Positions 1-9,155 of a stretch of 64,000 nucleotides of DNA are shown here, piece by piece. The notes under the pieces were generated by a model. The model had not been told where the DNA came from and made no database searches. It saw nothing but the letters and a program-made list of their open reading frames with translations. Within the stretch, counting starts at the first letter, position 1; each line of letters begins with the position of its first letter. A program made the translations under genes and the position numbers. This stretch comes from DATJPR01 sp963752915 (GTDB taxonomy: Bacteria; Bacteroidota; Ignavibacteria; UBA10030; UBA6906). Location: positions 310,001 through 374,000 of the forward strand of contig CAVVZZ010000011.1 in the NCBI GenBank assembly GCA_963752915.1, written 5' to 3'.

Positions 1-1
1 G

Positions 2-289
2 CGGGCGAGCATCATCCGGGTTTTTATGGTTGAAGGTCTCCTGGTAGGGTCGCTCGGAACAGTCGCAGGGCTCCTGATCGGCTATGCGGTGTGTTACCTG
101 CAAATCCGGTATAGTCTGTTTCCTCTTGATACATCCGTCTACATTATTCCGGCAATTCCCGTCGAGTTCCGACTTATGGATTTCTTCTCCGTCTCCTTTG
201 CATCCCTGGTGCTGAGCACGTTGGCGTCGCTGTATCCGGCCTTTCGTGCAGCCGCGCTTCAACCCGTCGAGGCGATCCGATGGGAGTGA
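2..289 (+). CDS. LolC/LolE-type (FtsX-family) ABC permease, C-terminal part only
   Basis: Only the last 95 codons are present; the reading frame is open from the first bases of the window, so the gene begins upstream. The fragment holds two hydrophobic segments around a short periplasmic stretch and ends in the FtsX-family tail 'STLASLYPAFRAAALQPVEA', typical of the last transmembrane helix of LolC/LolE and MacB-like permeases. Its stop overlaps the start of the next gene by 10 nt, and that gene is a LolD-like ATPase, so a lipoprotein-release transporter (inner membrane, handing lipoproteins to the LolA carrier) is the best reading. A different FtsX-type exporter cannot be excluded from the fragment. 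Confidence 0.8.
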   Translation, partial: RASIIRVFMVEGLLVGSLGTVAGLLIGYAVCYLQIRYSLFPLDTSVYIIPAIPVEFRLMDFFSVSFASLVLSTLASLYPAFRAAALQPVEAIRWE

Positions 290-1005
290 CAAAGTCATCT
301 GCCAATTCCACAGCCGTTTCTACGACGATCCTGACCGTCCGAAACGTCACGAAGGCGTTTCAGATCGGGAAGGATCGGTCGAGCAAGCTTGTCGTCCTCC
401 GTGGAGTGAGCCTTGATGTCGCGAAAGGCGAGATGATCGCGATCGTCGGAGCGTCCGGCGCCGGAAAAAGCACCCTGCTTCATATTCTCGGCACCCTGGA
501 TCGGCCGACGTCAGGCGAAATCTCGTTTGAAGGGAAGGATTTTTCTTCGATGGGGGACGATCAGCTCGCCCATCTGAGGAATGATCGTATCGGGTTTGTC
601 TTTCAATTTCATCATCTTCTCCCAGAATTCACTGCAGTCGAGAACGTTGCGATGCCTGCACTTATCCAAGGGAAGGCCCTTGCCGACGTCCGGGAGAGGG
701 CGATTGCTTTGCTTAAGGAGGTGGGTTTGGAAGACCGTGCGGAGCAAAAGCCTCCCAAAATGTCGGGTGGCGAAGCCCAGCGTGTAGCGGTTGCCCGGGC
801 CCTCATGAATCAGCCCGGAATCGTCCTCGCAGACGAGCCGACAGGAAACCTGGACAGCGCAAATGCTGAGATTTTACACAATCTGATCTGGGAGTACAAC
901 AAGAGAACGGGTCAGACGTTCATAATTGTGACCCACAACGAGTCCTTGGCAAAAAGGGCCGACAGGGTCCTGCGGATTGTGGATGGAATTGTCCAGCAAC
1001 GGTGA
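280..1005 (+). CDS. lolD: LolD-like lipoprotein-releasing ABC transporter ATPase
   Basis: 241-residue ABC ATPase of the MacB/LolD/FtsE class. Walker A is GASGAGKST (about residues 57-65), the Q-loop region reads VFQFHHLLPEFTAVEN, the signature is MSGGEAQR, Walker B is VLADEPTGNLD and the H-loop is IVTHN. 'FQFHHLLPEFTA.EN' is characteristic of LolD, which powers extraction of lipoproteins from the inner membrane. It overlaps the permease gene upstream, so the two are translationally coupled. The 20 or so residues before the conserved core are Ser/Thr-rich and poorly conserved; a later start is possible but no better one is obvious. Confidence 0.88.
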   Translation: MGVTKSSANSTAVSTTILTVRNVTKAFQIGKDRSSKLVVLRGVSLDVAKGEMIAIVGASGAGKSTLLHILGTLDRPTSGEISFEGKDFSSMGDDQLAHLRNDRIGFVFQFHHLLPEFTAVENVAMPALIQGKALADVRERAIALLKEVGLEDRAEQKPPKMSGGEAQRVAVARALMNQPGIVLADEPTGNLDSANAEILHNLIWEYNKRTGQTFIIVTHNESLAKRADRVLRIVDGIVQQR

Positions 1006-1131
1006 TTTTGACGATATAGGATCAGACACTGGTGTCTGGAAAAAAGCACTTGACATTCATTTCGGAAACGCTATCTTTAAGGGCGACCTTTACGACAGTT
1101 TTTCCCCTGGCTGTTGTAAATTCATAGGTCG

Positions 1132-1166
1132 AGCCCGGCGTTCCCCCCAGCGCTGGGCTTTTTATT
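1132..1166 (+). terminator. Rho-independent terminator after lolD
   Basis: A 9-bp stem (1132-1140 with 1151-1159, one G-T pair) encloses a C-rich 10-nt loop and runs into TTTTTATT. It lies about 130 nt after the lolD stop and just before the DUF3098 gene. Confidence 0.75.
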
Positions 1167-1208
1167 AGGGACACCGAAGACTATCGAAATCGCAAGGAGT
1201 ATCGCGTC

Positions 1209-1487
1209 ATGGCAAAGCCCATCCGAAGGAAAGATCTCCAGAGGCGCCGCATCGGCAAGGATGAAATCCTGCCACTTGGCAAAGAGAACTTCCGCATCAT
1301 CGGCATAGGGTTGTTGGTCATCGTCGTTGGTTACCTGGCGATGCTTGAGGGATCGGTTGAAGGATTTCTTCCATTAGTGCTCGCACCCATCCTTCTCGTC
1401 GCAGGCTACTGCGTCATTGTGCCACTCGGAATCATGTATCGGAAGAAGGAGCAAGCCGCGTCAGACACCCCGCCGAAAACAGCATGA
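1209..1487 (+). CDS. DUF3098-like small membrane protein
   Basis: 92 residues. A basic N-terminus (about 1-20) precedes a motif like 'LPLGKENFRIIGIGLLVIV', and two transmembrane helices (about 31-48 and 56-77) follow. The arrangement (charged N-terminus, 'ENF+..+.G' before helix one, 'LAPILLVAGYCVI' as helix two) matches the DUF3098 family of Bacteroidota, which often lies beside cell-division or exporter genes. Function is unknown. AAGGAG lies 9 nt before the ATG, so the start is firm. Confidence 0.75.
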   Translation: MAKPIRRKDLQRRRIGKDEILPLGKENFRIIGIGLLVIVVGYLAMLEGSVEGFLPLVLAPILLVAGYCVIVPLGIMYRKKEQAASDTPPKTA

Positions 1488-1554
1488 CCCTCAACAGATT
1501 GCCGGTGCGCATGATTTGCTCCGGCGTGAGGAGCAATTGGAAAGTCGCACACAA

Positions 1555-2196
1555 ATGAAGACGTGGATGTCGGCGTCCCGGGGACTTGTCATCGCCGCTT
1601 CAACGTGTGTCCTCATTACCATGAACCGTATTGGCGGACTGGCGTTCTGTGAAGAGATGCCGCGCTCAAACCTCTCGATTTTTCAATTGCTGGCACGAGA
1701 TCTTGGACGGAGAATGGGGGAGAATATTGTGGGGGAGGATTCCGCGTCCGTTACACTTATCCTGCGACCGATTGACCAGGCGTGGATTCTCCAGGGTGCG
1801 TTAACCGAAGGCCTCACGAGTGTTGGACGGAAATCCATTATTCACGACGGCGATGTTTCGGCCGAGTGTACAATATCAGACATGGGTGTTACGTACGAAG
1901 AGAGCCGCCGGTCCTCGATGTTCGGAGAACGGCTCGTTGACCGTGTTGTGAATCTGCGCATTCAGGCATTGATCGCTGACCGGCGATCCGGGAAAGTGCT
2001 CAACAGCGCCGAGTATGCCACTTCGGCGCGGGACACGATCGAAGTATCCGTGATTTCGAAATTAGAGGATCCCTCAATCCCGGCAACTCGAGGTGCAGTT
2101 CCGCGCGAAGGTTTCTTCTCCACGTTCGCTGAACCCATTATCATGATCGGTGCGGTGGCGGTGTCCGTGCTGTTGCTCTTTCATGTGAGGAGTTGA
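1555..2196 (+). CDS. Hypothetical secreted protein with C-terminal membrane anchor
   Basis: 213 residues from the ATG at 1555; the frame is open earlier, but an upstream start would overlap the DUF3098 gene and precede the signal-like segment. Seen: an N-terminal hydrophobic stretch (about 8-32) that could be a signal peptide or anchor, a soluble middle of about 150 residues with a 'CTISDMGVTYEES' stretch, and a C-terminal transmembrane segment (about 190-210) ending HVRS. Not recognised as a known family. Its stop overlaps the start region of the CapA-like gene, so the two are probably co-transcribed. The ribosome-binding site is weak. Confidence 0.6.
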   Translation: MKTWMSASRGLVIAASTCVLITMNRIGGLAFCEEMPRSNLSIFQLLARDLGRRMGENIVGEDSASVTLILRPIDQAWILQGALTEGLTSVGRKSIIHDGDVSAECTISDMGVTYEESRRSSMFGERLVDRVVNLRIQALIADRRSGKVLNSAEYATSARDTIEVSVISKLEDPSIPATRGAVPREGFFSTFAEPIIMIGAVAVSVLLLFHVRS

Positions 2197-3266
2197 GGAG
2201 AGTGGGATTGTTGCCAGGCGGGAAACGGCTATTGCATCTCGGACTGTTCCTCATCGTTGTCGGCCTTTTTCAGTCCGACGCGATCGGCATGTGGGGGAGC
2301 GAAGGGGGCAATGCCACAGATCCGGACTCGGCGATTGTCCGAATGATTTGTTTGGGAGACGTGAATCTGGGAAGGCATGTGGGACAGGTCATTCTCCGTG
2401 GAGACACGCTCTATCCCTTGCGCCATCTTCGGGATACGCTTCAAACGTATGATATTGTCTTTGCAAATCTCGAATCGAATCTTTCTGATCAGAATGGACT
2501 GACGGAAGATCCGAAATCGAATACGGTGTTTACCGGTCCTCCGGCCGGTGCGCGTTCTCTTCGCCTGGGTGGTGTCACGGTGGTCTCGACGGCGAACAAT
2601 CACGCGTTGGATTTTGGGGCGAATGCTGCAGTTCAGACCTGCTCGTTCCTGGATCGGGAGGGTATCGCGCACGCAGGCACATCTCGCGACTCGGCGAATG
2701 TCTATCACCCGACGTTTCTGCAGTCGCATGGTATCCGGTTCGCCCTGTTCGCTTGCACGGAGTTCATCAACGGCACCAGGGACGACACGTGGCGCCGTTG
2801 GGTGGCAGCGGCCGATACAGGGAGACTCTTCCCCGCGATCCGGGCAGTTCGGGACAGCGTTGACATTGTTGTCGTCAGCATTCACGGCGGTATCGAGTAC
2901 GGCAGAAAGCCCACCCCGGAGATCATCGCGTTTTCCCATGAGGCGATCGATGCGGGGGCGAATATCGTTCTCGGGCACCACCCGCATGTTCCGTATGCCC
3001 TTGCGACCTGGCACAACGGGATTATCGCGCCATCGCTCGGCAATTGCGTTTTCAAGCAACCTTTCGAATATTGGACTCAAAGAAGTTATGCCCTTTCTCT
3101 GGAGTTCAGTCGAAAGGGCAGCAGGGAGCTGGGGATTGCTGTTCGATGCCTTCCGCTCCGCGCCGACTATCAACCCTGGTTTCTCCCGCAAGGGCCGGAA
3201 TACCAGACCGTTATGGACCATATCGGTTCAATCAGCACTATTGTCTACGTGAAGAGAAGATCATGA
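2193..3266 (+). CDS. CapA/PgsA-family (poly-gamma-glutamate capsule type) protein
   Basis: Up to 357 residues. Family motifs in order: ICLGDVNLGR near the start of the domain, DIVFANLESNLSD, STANNHALDFG, VSIHGGIEYG and GHHPHVPY. These belong to the metallophosphatase-like CapA family, linked to poly-gamma-glutamate export or processing but also found without a capsule locus, as here. A hydrophobic N-terminus suggests export. All nearby candidate starts are non-ATG: TTG at 2193 overlaps the previous stop, while TTG at 2208 sits 7 nt after a GAGGAG and may be the real start. Its stop overlaps the bamD start (ATGA). Confidence 0.8.
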   Translation: MRRVGLLPGGKRLLHLGLFLIVVGLFQSDAIGMWGSEGGNATDPDSAIVRMICLGDVNLGRHVGQVILRGDTLYPLRHLRDTLQTYDIVFANLESNLSDQNGLTEDPKSNTVFTGPPAGARSLRLGGVTVVSTANNHALDFGANAAVQTCSFLDREGIAHAGTSRDSANVYHPTFLQSHGIRFALFACTEFINGTRDDTWRRWVAAADTGRLFPAIRAVRDSVDIVVVSIHGGIEYGRKPTPEIIAFSHEAIDAGANIVLGHHPHVPYALATWHNGIIAPSLGNCVFKQPFEYWTQRSYALSLEFSRKGSRELGIAVRCLPLRADYQPWFLPQGPEYQTVMDHIGSISTIVYVKRRS

Positions 3267-4105
3267 TTGTCCGTGCAACCTTACGCTATGCTGTCCTGCT
3301 GATTCTCATCCTTCCCGTGTTGTTGTTGCTCGCGGGGTGTGGCTCGTCGGAAGCGGTGAAGGAATTGTCCGCCGAAGACCGGTTCAAACACGCCAAACAG
3401 CTCTATGACGACCGGGACTACCTCGAGGCAATCAACGAATTTACGGTCATAACGCTCCAGAATCAGGGGAGCGCCGTCGCCCCCGAAGCGCAATATTTTC
3501 TCGGCGAGTGCCGTTTCGACCGAGGCGAGTACCTTCTTGCCGCGTTCGAGTACCAGGTATTGAAGCGGAACTATCCTGCAAGTCCCCGGATGGGCGATGC
3601 ACAGTATAAGCTGGGTTTGTGTTACTACAATCTTTCCCCGCGGTCTTCGCTCGATCAGGAATACACGCGCAAGGCGATCGATGAATTCCAAACCTTCGTC
3701 GAATATTATCCGAAGAACCAGAACGTTCAGGACGCGGATGAAAAGATCAAGGAACTGACCATTCGACTCGCGAAGAAGCAATATGATACTGCCCGTCTGT
3801 ACTCAGTGATGGAATATTTCCGCGCCGCACTGTTGAGCTACGATGAAGTGATCGAGAAGTACCACGATACGGAATTTGCCCCCCTCGCGTACCAGGGGAA
3901 AATCGATCTGCTGATGTCACGGCATCATTATCGTGAGGCAAAGGACGAGATCGACCGGTTTCTGACGAAATATCCGAACAGCGTTCTTCGGAGCAGGTTC
4001 GAATCGATCGGCAAGACCGCCGAACGGGAGATCCAGCTCGGGAACAACGTCGAAAGCGGGGCAACCCCCGTCCAGCGTCCTCTTCCCGAACCTCCGCAAC
4101 TGTAG
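3263..4105 (+). CDS. bamD: Outer-membrane assembly lipoprotein BamD
   Basis: 280 residues from the ATG at 3263, which overlaps the previous stop as ATGA. A lipoprotein signal peptide ends in the lipobox LLAGC (Cys about residue 28). Five TPR-like repeats follow, with classic phrases such as FKHAKQLYDDRDYLEAINEF, QYFLGEC and KLGLCYY. BamD is the essential accessory of the BamA beta-barrel insertase on the periplasmic face of the outer membrane. The Pro-rich C-terminus (VQRPLPEPPQL) is a lineage extra. The next gene follows after 3 nt. Confidence 0.92.
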   Translation: MIVRATLRYAVLLILILPVLLLLAGCGSSEAVKELSAEDRFKHAKQLYDDRDYLEAINEFTVITLQNQGSAVAPEAQYFLGECRFDRGEYLLAAFEYQVLKRNYPASPRMGDAQYKLGLCYYNLSPRSSLDQEYTRKAIDEFQTFVEYYPKNQNVQDADEKIKELTIRLAKKQYDTARLYSVMEYFRAALLSYDEVIEKYHDTEFAPLAYQGKIDLLMSRHHYREAKDEIDRFLTKYPNSVLRSRFESIGKTAEREIQLGNNVESGATPVQRPLPEPPQL

Positions 4106-4108
4106 CCC

Positions 4109-4588
4109 ATGAACACGCCATCGACGCGCAGGGTCAAAGAGACGCAGGTCATCACTACCCAGATCGTGTTGCCGAACGATACCAACCAGCTCGGGAACCT
4201 GCTGGGGGGGACGTTGATGCACTGGATTGACATAACTGCTGCCATTGCTGCTCAGCGTCTTTCCGGAAGGGTATGCGTGACAGCGTCGGTCGACGAAATC
4301 AACTTTCTCTACCCGATCAAGCTCGGTGAAATCGTAGAGCTTCATGCATCGGTGAACAGGGCGTTCAACACTTCGATGGAGATCGGCGTCCTCGTCATGG
4401 GACTTGGACATCCGGGCGATCAACCCCGGCGTGCGAACAACGCCTACCTGACATTCGTCGCCATTGACGACCAGGGAACACCCGTCAAGGTCCCCCAGGT
4501 CGTGCCTGAAAGCGAAGACGAGCGCAGACGGTTTGACGAGGCGCTCCGCCGGCGGGAACATCGTCTTCAACACCGCCCCAGGAGGTGA
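4109..4588 (+). CDS. Acyl-CoA thioesterase, YciA/BACH hotdog type
   Basis: 159 residues. The hotdog-fold signature LGNLLGGTLMHWIDITAAI (with the general-base Asp in the central helix), followed by 'VCVTASVDEINFLYPIKLGE', identifies the acyl-CoA hydrolase family that includes YciA and BACH. It should release free fatty acid and CoA from acyl-CoA in the cytoplasm. The last 30 residues are charged and Arg-rich and lie outside the domain. It is in the same run as bamD (3-nt gap), which suggests co-transcription rather than a shared pathway. Confidence 0.85.
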   Translation: MNTPSTRRVKETQVITTQIVLPNDTNQLGNLLGGTLMHWIDITAAIAAQRLSGRVCVTASVDEINFLYPIKLGEIVELHASVNRAFNTSMEIGVLVMGLGHPGDQPRRANNAYLTFVAIDDQGTPVKVPQVVPESEDERRRFDEALRRREHRLQHRPRR

Positions 4589-4597
4589 GGGAAGCGA

Positions 4598-6829
4598 ATG
4601 GGCGAATCGGGAGCGTCAAAGGAGTCTGACCCCGCTTGCTGTGGGGGGCAGGCCGGTCAACGGATTGTCGTCGGCTTGTTTGCATTGAATGTCCTCTGGA
4701 GCGTGCAGGCGTGGTCGCAACGCTCTCTTCTGTTCTTCAGCCACCGGACCGATGAGCCGGTGCTGCAGGATGTTCGTGCTCTTGCCGTGGTGCCGGCTTC
4801 GCCTTCCCGGCCGGCCGAAATCGTCCTGCTGCCTTCTTCCCCTCCCTGTCTTCTGTTTTACCGCGTGGATAGCACCGGAACCCTGACCCCTACCGACACC
4901 TGCAATCTTCCCTCCGGACAGGACGAACTCCTTACCGCGGACTTCATCGGCGACGGCAATGTTGAATATGTCTCGATGGACAGGGCGACCGGGGAAGTAC
5001 GTGTCATCCGGCGCGCGGGAGGCGGCTTCATCCAGACGGCCTATGTCGTTCCTCCAGCGCAGCGCATGGCAATCGGAGACATCAACAGCGACGGCAAACC
5101 CGACCTTCTCTTTTTCGGGCGGACAACGGCCGGAGTCTCCACGCTGATCAACCGCCGGAAGGGGAGTTTCGTCCCCGGCCCGGTTCTGTTCCCCGATATC
5201 TCTGTCAGCGATCTCCAGGTGGGCGACCTCGACGGCGACGGTGTGAACGATGTGTTTCTTCTCGATTGGTTATCAAACAAGCTTGACGTGTGCTACGGCA
5301 TTTCGCGGATGGTGTTTTCCGAACAGCTCTCGGTCGCGTTGCCCGGTGAGCCGGTTTCACTCAGTCTCGGACCGATATCCTCGAAGCGCACGGTGCGTCT
5401 CGCGATCACCGTGCCGTCCGTCCGGAAGATCCTGGTGTACGACGGGAATGCGCTGGGCGACTTCGTCAATAGTGCGATTATCGATTGTCCGTCCGCTCCC
5501 GCAGGGGTCTTGATTCGGGATATCGACGCGGACCACCTCGCGGAGATTATCAGTAGCACGGACCACGGCATTCTGGTGCGATCCGGGTATGCAGCCCCCT
5601 GGGCTGAACGGACACAATACTTCGCCCCGTCCGCGGCACCCGGCGCATGGGCTGTTGCGGATGTCGACGGCGACGGACTTCCGGACCTCGTCGCACTGGA
5701 TCGCAGGACGCGTCGCCTGTGCGTTCTGTTCAACGATGGACGGAACATGCGGCTCCAGCGCGAAAACATCTACGCCGTTGGCGTGGACCCGCGGGGAGTG
5801 GCATTGGCCGACGTCGATCATGACGGCCTGTCGGACATCCTGGTGGCAAACGAAGGCTCCAATACCGTGTCCCTTCTGTTGAATGAAGGAAACGGCCGAT
5901 TCCACGCGCAGCAATCAACGCTCGTGGGGGATTCCCCGTCGGCGGTGGCGCCCATGGAAGGAACCGAGAAGGGGTTTGTTGTCTCGGATGCGATTGCCGG
6001 CCGCGTTCGCGTGGTCACCATGCAGGGAGACCGGTCGAGTTCATCGACTGTCGCAATGCCCGCCGGGAGAAGGCCCGAGGTTTTGGGAGCCTCGTTCAAC
6101 CCCGCCCTCCGAAGGATCGAGATCATGCTGCGGTCGCACGAGGAGGTCGGGAATGGTGTTTTGTTGACGTTTCTTGAGCAGCTGAGCAGACGGCAATTTC
6201 TCGAACGGGCGTTTCGTCCCTCCGTTGCGTCGACTGTCCTCGCAGCAACAGCGAGACGCGATCCCCGGACCGGCGGCCTCGCAGCACTCTTTGCGACGAA
6301 TGATCCCCGTTCGGGTCGGACCACCGTGTATGCGTCCAGTGCAACAGCACAGTTCGAATTCGGCTCGCTGAACCCGGTGTTTTCGTATCCTGATTCATCC
6401 TCGAGCACGTTTCTTCTTTCCTGGGGCGGGGTCGGCAGAGATCCCGTTTCCATCGCAGCCGTGGCTCTTGGAGATCCTTCCGATATGATCGCCGTCTTCG
6501 CCATCAACGGAGACACCTTGGCGGGACCGGTCCAGTGGATCAAAGGGTTCCGCCCGCTAGAGGACACGGCGATGGCGCTCGATGACGTCGACGGCGACGG
6601 GACCACAGACCTTGTGATTGCTGACGCCGTCAGGAAGACGATTTTCCTGTTTCGCGGAGACGAAGACTTCGGGTTTGCCGCGCCAGTGCCGATTACCTCT
6701 GCGGACAATACCGGAGATTTTGCCGTAGGTCACCTTCGTCATTCCAGTGCGAGCGATCTCGTAATCACGGACAGGAAGGCCGGAAGCGTGCGCGTCCTCA
6801 TGGATCCTTTCAGGAGGACCGGCGAGTGA
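4598..6829 (+). CDS. Secreted FG-GAP/VCBS-repeat beta-propeller protein
   Basis: 743 residues. After a hydrophobic segment (about 22-41) that looks like a late signal peptide come repeated calcium-loop units of the form D.D.DG..D: DINSDGKPDLLFF, DLDGDGVNDVFLLD, DVDGDGLPDLVALD, DVDHDGLSDILVAN and DVDGDGTTDLVIAD, with one degenerate copy (DIDADHLAEII). These are FG-GAP/VCBS blades of an integrin-type propeller, normally extracellular and Ca-binding. A strong AGGAGGTGAGG lies upstream of the ATG. The stop overlaps the GTG start of the metalloprotease (GTGA). No catalytic motif was seen; role unknown. Confidence 0.82.
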   Translation: MGESGASKESDPACCGGQAGQRIVVGLFALNVLWSVQAWSQRSLLFFSHRTDEPVLQDVRALAVVPASPSRPAEIVLLPSSPPCLLFYRVDSTGTLTPTDTCNLPSGQDELLTADFIGDGNVEYVSMDRATGEVRVIRRAGGGFIQTAYVVPPAQRMAIGDINSDGKPDLLFFGRTTAGVSTLINRRKGSFVPGPVLFPDISVSDLQVGDLDGDGVNDVFLLDWLSNKLDVCYGISRMVFSEQLSVALPGEPVSLSLGPISSKRTVRLAITVPSVRKILVYDGNALGDFVNSAIIDCPSAPAGVLIRDIDADHLAEIISSTDHGILVRSGYAAPWAERTQYFAPSAAPGAWAVADVDGDGLPDLVALDRRTRRLCVLFNDGRNMRLQRENIYAVGVDPRGVALADVDHDGLSDILVANEGSNTVSLLLNEGNGRFHAQQSTLVGDSPSAVAPMEGTEKGFVVSDAIAGRVRVVTMQGDRSSSSTVAMPAGRRPEVLGASFNPALRRIEIMLRSHEEVGNGVLLTFLEQLSRRQFLERAFRPSVASTVLAATARRDPRTGGLAALFATNDPRSGRTTVYASSATAQFEFGSLNPVFSYPDSSSSTFLLSWGGVGRDPVSIAAVALGDPSDMIAVFAINGDTLAGPVQWIKGFRPLEDTAMALDDVDGDGTTDLVIADAVRKTIFLFRGDEDFGFAAPVPITSADNTGDFAVGHLRHSSASDLVITDRKAGSVRVLMDPFRRTGE

Positions 6830-8532
6830 AGAAACTCGTCCTACCCAGTTTGTTGTCAGCCTTCCTAAGCACAGTGGCGTTCCTGTTTTTGATGCGGGGT
6901 GTCGTGCACGCCGCTGCAGGGCCGGAGGGACAAGCCGCGATGGTGCGGGCCGTAGTCCGGCAGGCCCTGGCAATACCGTACGACAGCGTCGGACCTGTCA
7001 AGTGTGGCTTTCCGTTGTGTGCGGCGGCGTATCGGGCGCGCACAACCCTCCGTGGCTCTCTCGTGCCGTATTTGACTCAGATCCTTTCCAGGACTGAGCG
7101 GCAGAAGCAGCGGAGCGCGGAACATTTCACGGTCCATTACGACACGGTCGGTCCGCAGGCACCGTCGCTTCTCGACCTTATGCACACGCCGATTCCCGGA
7201 TCCGCAGAGGGATTTGTGGATTCCGTGCTCGCCATTGCGAGTGCAGTCTATACCTACGAAGTCGATACCTTGGGATATCTTCCGCCACCGTCCGATGGCA
7301 CGGCGGGGGGTGGACCGGAGTATGACATCTATATCGTCGACCTCGGAACCGAATACGGAGAGACCACGCCCGAAATCCAGCTGGACGCGCGTCAGGATGG
7401 CGGGAAGTATACGAGCTACTTGACGATCGACAATGATTTCGCGTTCGTTTCCCCGGATTCCAATAAAGGTCTCCCGGCGCTCCGCGTAACTCTTGCACAT
7501 GAGTTTCATCATGCAATTCAACTTGGCAACTACGGGTACTGGACGAACGAGACGTATTTTTATGAGCTGACCTCCACGTGGATGGAGACCATGGCGTTTC
7601 CCGCGATCACCGATTATCTGAACTATGTCCGTGCATCGTGGGGACACTTCCGAAATCCGGGGACTCCATTTACCTCGAACGATATCATTGAATATAGCCG
7701 GTGTGTGTGGGGGATCTATCTCTCAAGAGAATTCGGAAGCGGGATTATGAGAGAGATATGGGAAGACATTCGAAATGAAGCACCCCTCGGGGCGAATGCG
7801 ACGGTGCTTGCAAGGCACGGGACGAGCTTCGCATCGGTGTTTTCCGAGTGGAACCTCTGGAATTATTACACGGCGGACCGGTCGAAACCCGATGTCTACT
7901 ATCCGAACGGAAGTCTCTACCCGAGAGTTGCATCAAGCGGAGTGGATTTTTCACCTGCAGGCGGCGGACAATCGTTGAACGGCTCATTGCCATCGCTGAG
8001 TGCCCGATATTATGACGTTGCCGCTGTTGCGGACACGGGGACGGTGATCATCACGAATCTTGACGCCGCCACTGCGCTCAACCCCACCGTCCCTCAACGC
8101 CCATATACCTTGATGCTCAGCCCCACTCAGAACGACGCCAGTTACGAGCATGTTGTGGATGGCTGCTTCTATTCCGTGACATACGATGATCCGACGGTCT
8201 GGAAGTCGTGGGTCGTGGCCGGCGGCGGATCGAATGTGGCGGGAGTGAAAAACGGCGTGCCATTCCCGAATCCGTTCCGGAACGACGGTGTTTCGAAGCT
8301 GTTCATCCCCGCAGATGTCTCCTCCGCAACCCTGCGCATCTACGACAGCGCGATGGGGCTGGTCTTTGAAAACAGCGTTCAACCGGGTACGATGTTCGGG
8401 AAGAACGTCTTTGCCTGGGATGGAGTAACGCTTCGCGGCCGGAGAGCATCGTCGGGAGTCTATTATTTCACGCTGGAGTACTCGGGGGGAACGATCACGG
8501 GGAAATTCGTTATCCTGCGGAACGCCAAATGA
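6826..8532 (+). CDS. MXAN_6640-type secreted metalloprotease with C-terminal sorting domain
   Basis: 568 residues from a GTG that overlaps the previous stop. Signal peptide about 1-30. The zinc site H225-E-F-H-H229 (LAHEFHHAIQ) is followed by a Tyr/Trp/Glu-rich stretch with 'YELTSTWMETMAFP' supplying the downstream acidic residue, as in MXAN_6640-like putative metalloproteases. The final 85 residues (FPNPFRNDGVSKLFIP to GKFVILRNAK) form a beta-rich type A sorting-like domain with the usual 'SSGVYYFTLEYSGG...GKFV' end, consistent with type IX secretion or a FlgD-like fold. Its stop overlaps the ccmA start (ATGA), an odd link of a secreted protease to cytochrome maturation genes. Confidence 0.82.
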   Translation: MKKLVLPSLLSAFLSTVAFLFLMRGVVHAAAGPEGQAAMVRAVVRQALAIPYDSVGPVKCGFPLCAAAYRARTTLRGSLVPYLTQILSRTERQKQRSAEHFTVHYDTVGPQAPSLLDLMHTPIPGSAEGFVDSVLAIASAVYTYEVDTLGYLPPPSDGTAGGGPEYDIYIVDLGTEYGETTPEIQLDARQDGGKYTSYLTIDNDFAFVSPDSNKGLPALRVTLAHEFHHAIQLGNYGYWTNETYFYELTSTWMETMAFPAITDYLNYVRASWGHFRNPGTPFTSNDIIEYSRCVWGIYLSREFGSGIMREIWEDIRNEAPLGANATVLARHGTSFASVFSEWNLWNYYTADRSKPDVYYPNGSLYPRVASSGVDFSPAGGGQSLNGSLPSLSARYYDVAAVADTGTVIITNLDAATALNPTVPQRPYTLMLSPTQNDASYEHVVDGCFYSVTYDDPTVWKSWVVAGGGSNVAGVKNGVPFPNPFRNDGVSKLFIPADVSSATLRIYDSAMGLVFENSVQPGTMFGKNVFAWDGVTLRGRRASSGVYYFTLEYSGGTITGKFVILRNAK

Positions 8533-9155
8533 CCGTCCAAATCACCGCCTCGGGGCTGCGAAAGACATTTAACCGCCGGATGATCTTCGACGCGGTAACG
8601 TTTGAGGCGCAGACCGGGGACACGGTCTTGATCTGCGGGAGGAACGGCTCAGGGAAGTCTACCCTGGTAAAGCTCCTCTCACGTGTGTTGACGCCGAGTG
8701 CGGGGACGTTGTCGTTGACAGCGGAAGGGAAGGCCGTCGCCGAGGTTGATTGGCCGACACATGTCGGCCTCGTTTCCCCGTACGTTCAGCTGTATGATGA
8801 GTTCAGTGCACGCGAAAATCTTGATTTGGCCCTGTCTCTCCGGGGCGCGCCTCCGGATGCCGGTCGGGTCAACCAGCTGCTCGAGGAAGTGACCCTCGGC
8901 CATCGGGCGGACGATGCGGTGCGCACATATTCGTCCGGCATGAAGCAGCGGATCAAGCTCGCCTTCGCTTTGATCCACGGTCCCGGGATCCTCTTCCTCG
9001 ACGAGCCGATGACGAATTTGGATGCCGAAGGGATCGCCCTCGTCCGCCGCGTGATGCGCCGGCAACAGGAACGCGGCGTGCTCGTCGTGGCAACGAATGA
9101 TCTGACCGACGTAGAGGAATACAAAACGAAAGTCGACCTCGATGCCCACCGGTAG
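8529..9155 (+). CDS. ccmA: Haem exporter ATPase CcmA
   Basis: 208-residue ABC ATPase: Walker A GRNGSGKST (about 37-45), signature YSSGMKQR, Walker B LFLDEPMTNLD, and a short C-terminus without an extra domain. The SSGMKQR form of the signature and the small size fit CcmA. ccmB overlaps by 14 nt and ccmC follows, which settles the assignment: CcmAB drives release of holo-CcmE during system I cytochrome c maturation. The H-loop position reads ATNDLTDVE instead of having the usual His, a feature worth noting. Confidence 0.88.
   Translation: MTVQITASGLRKTFNRRMIFDAVTFEAQTGDTVLICGRNGSGKSTLVKLLSRVLTPSAGTLSLTAEGKAVAEVDWPTHVGLVSPYVQLYDEFSARENLDLALSLRGAPPDAGRVNQLLEEVTLGHRADDAVRTYSSGMKQRIKLAFALIHGPGILFLDEPMTNLDAEGIALVRRVMRRQQERGVLVVATNDLTDVEEYKTKVDLDAHR

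Noticed and set aside
2229..3221. 330-codon minus-strand open frame
   Set aside because: Fully antisense to the CapA-like gene; Arg-rich and without family motifs.
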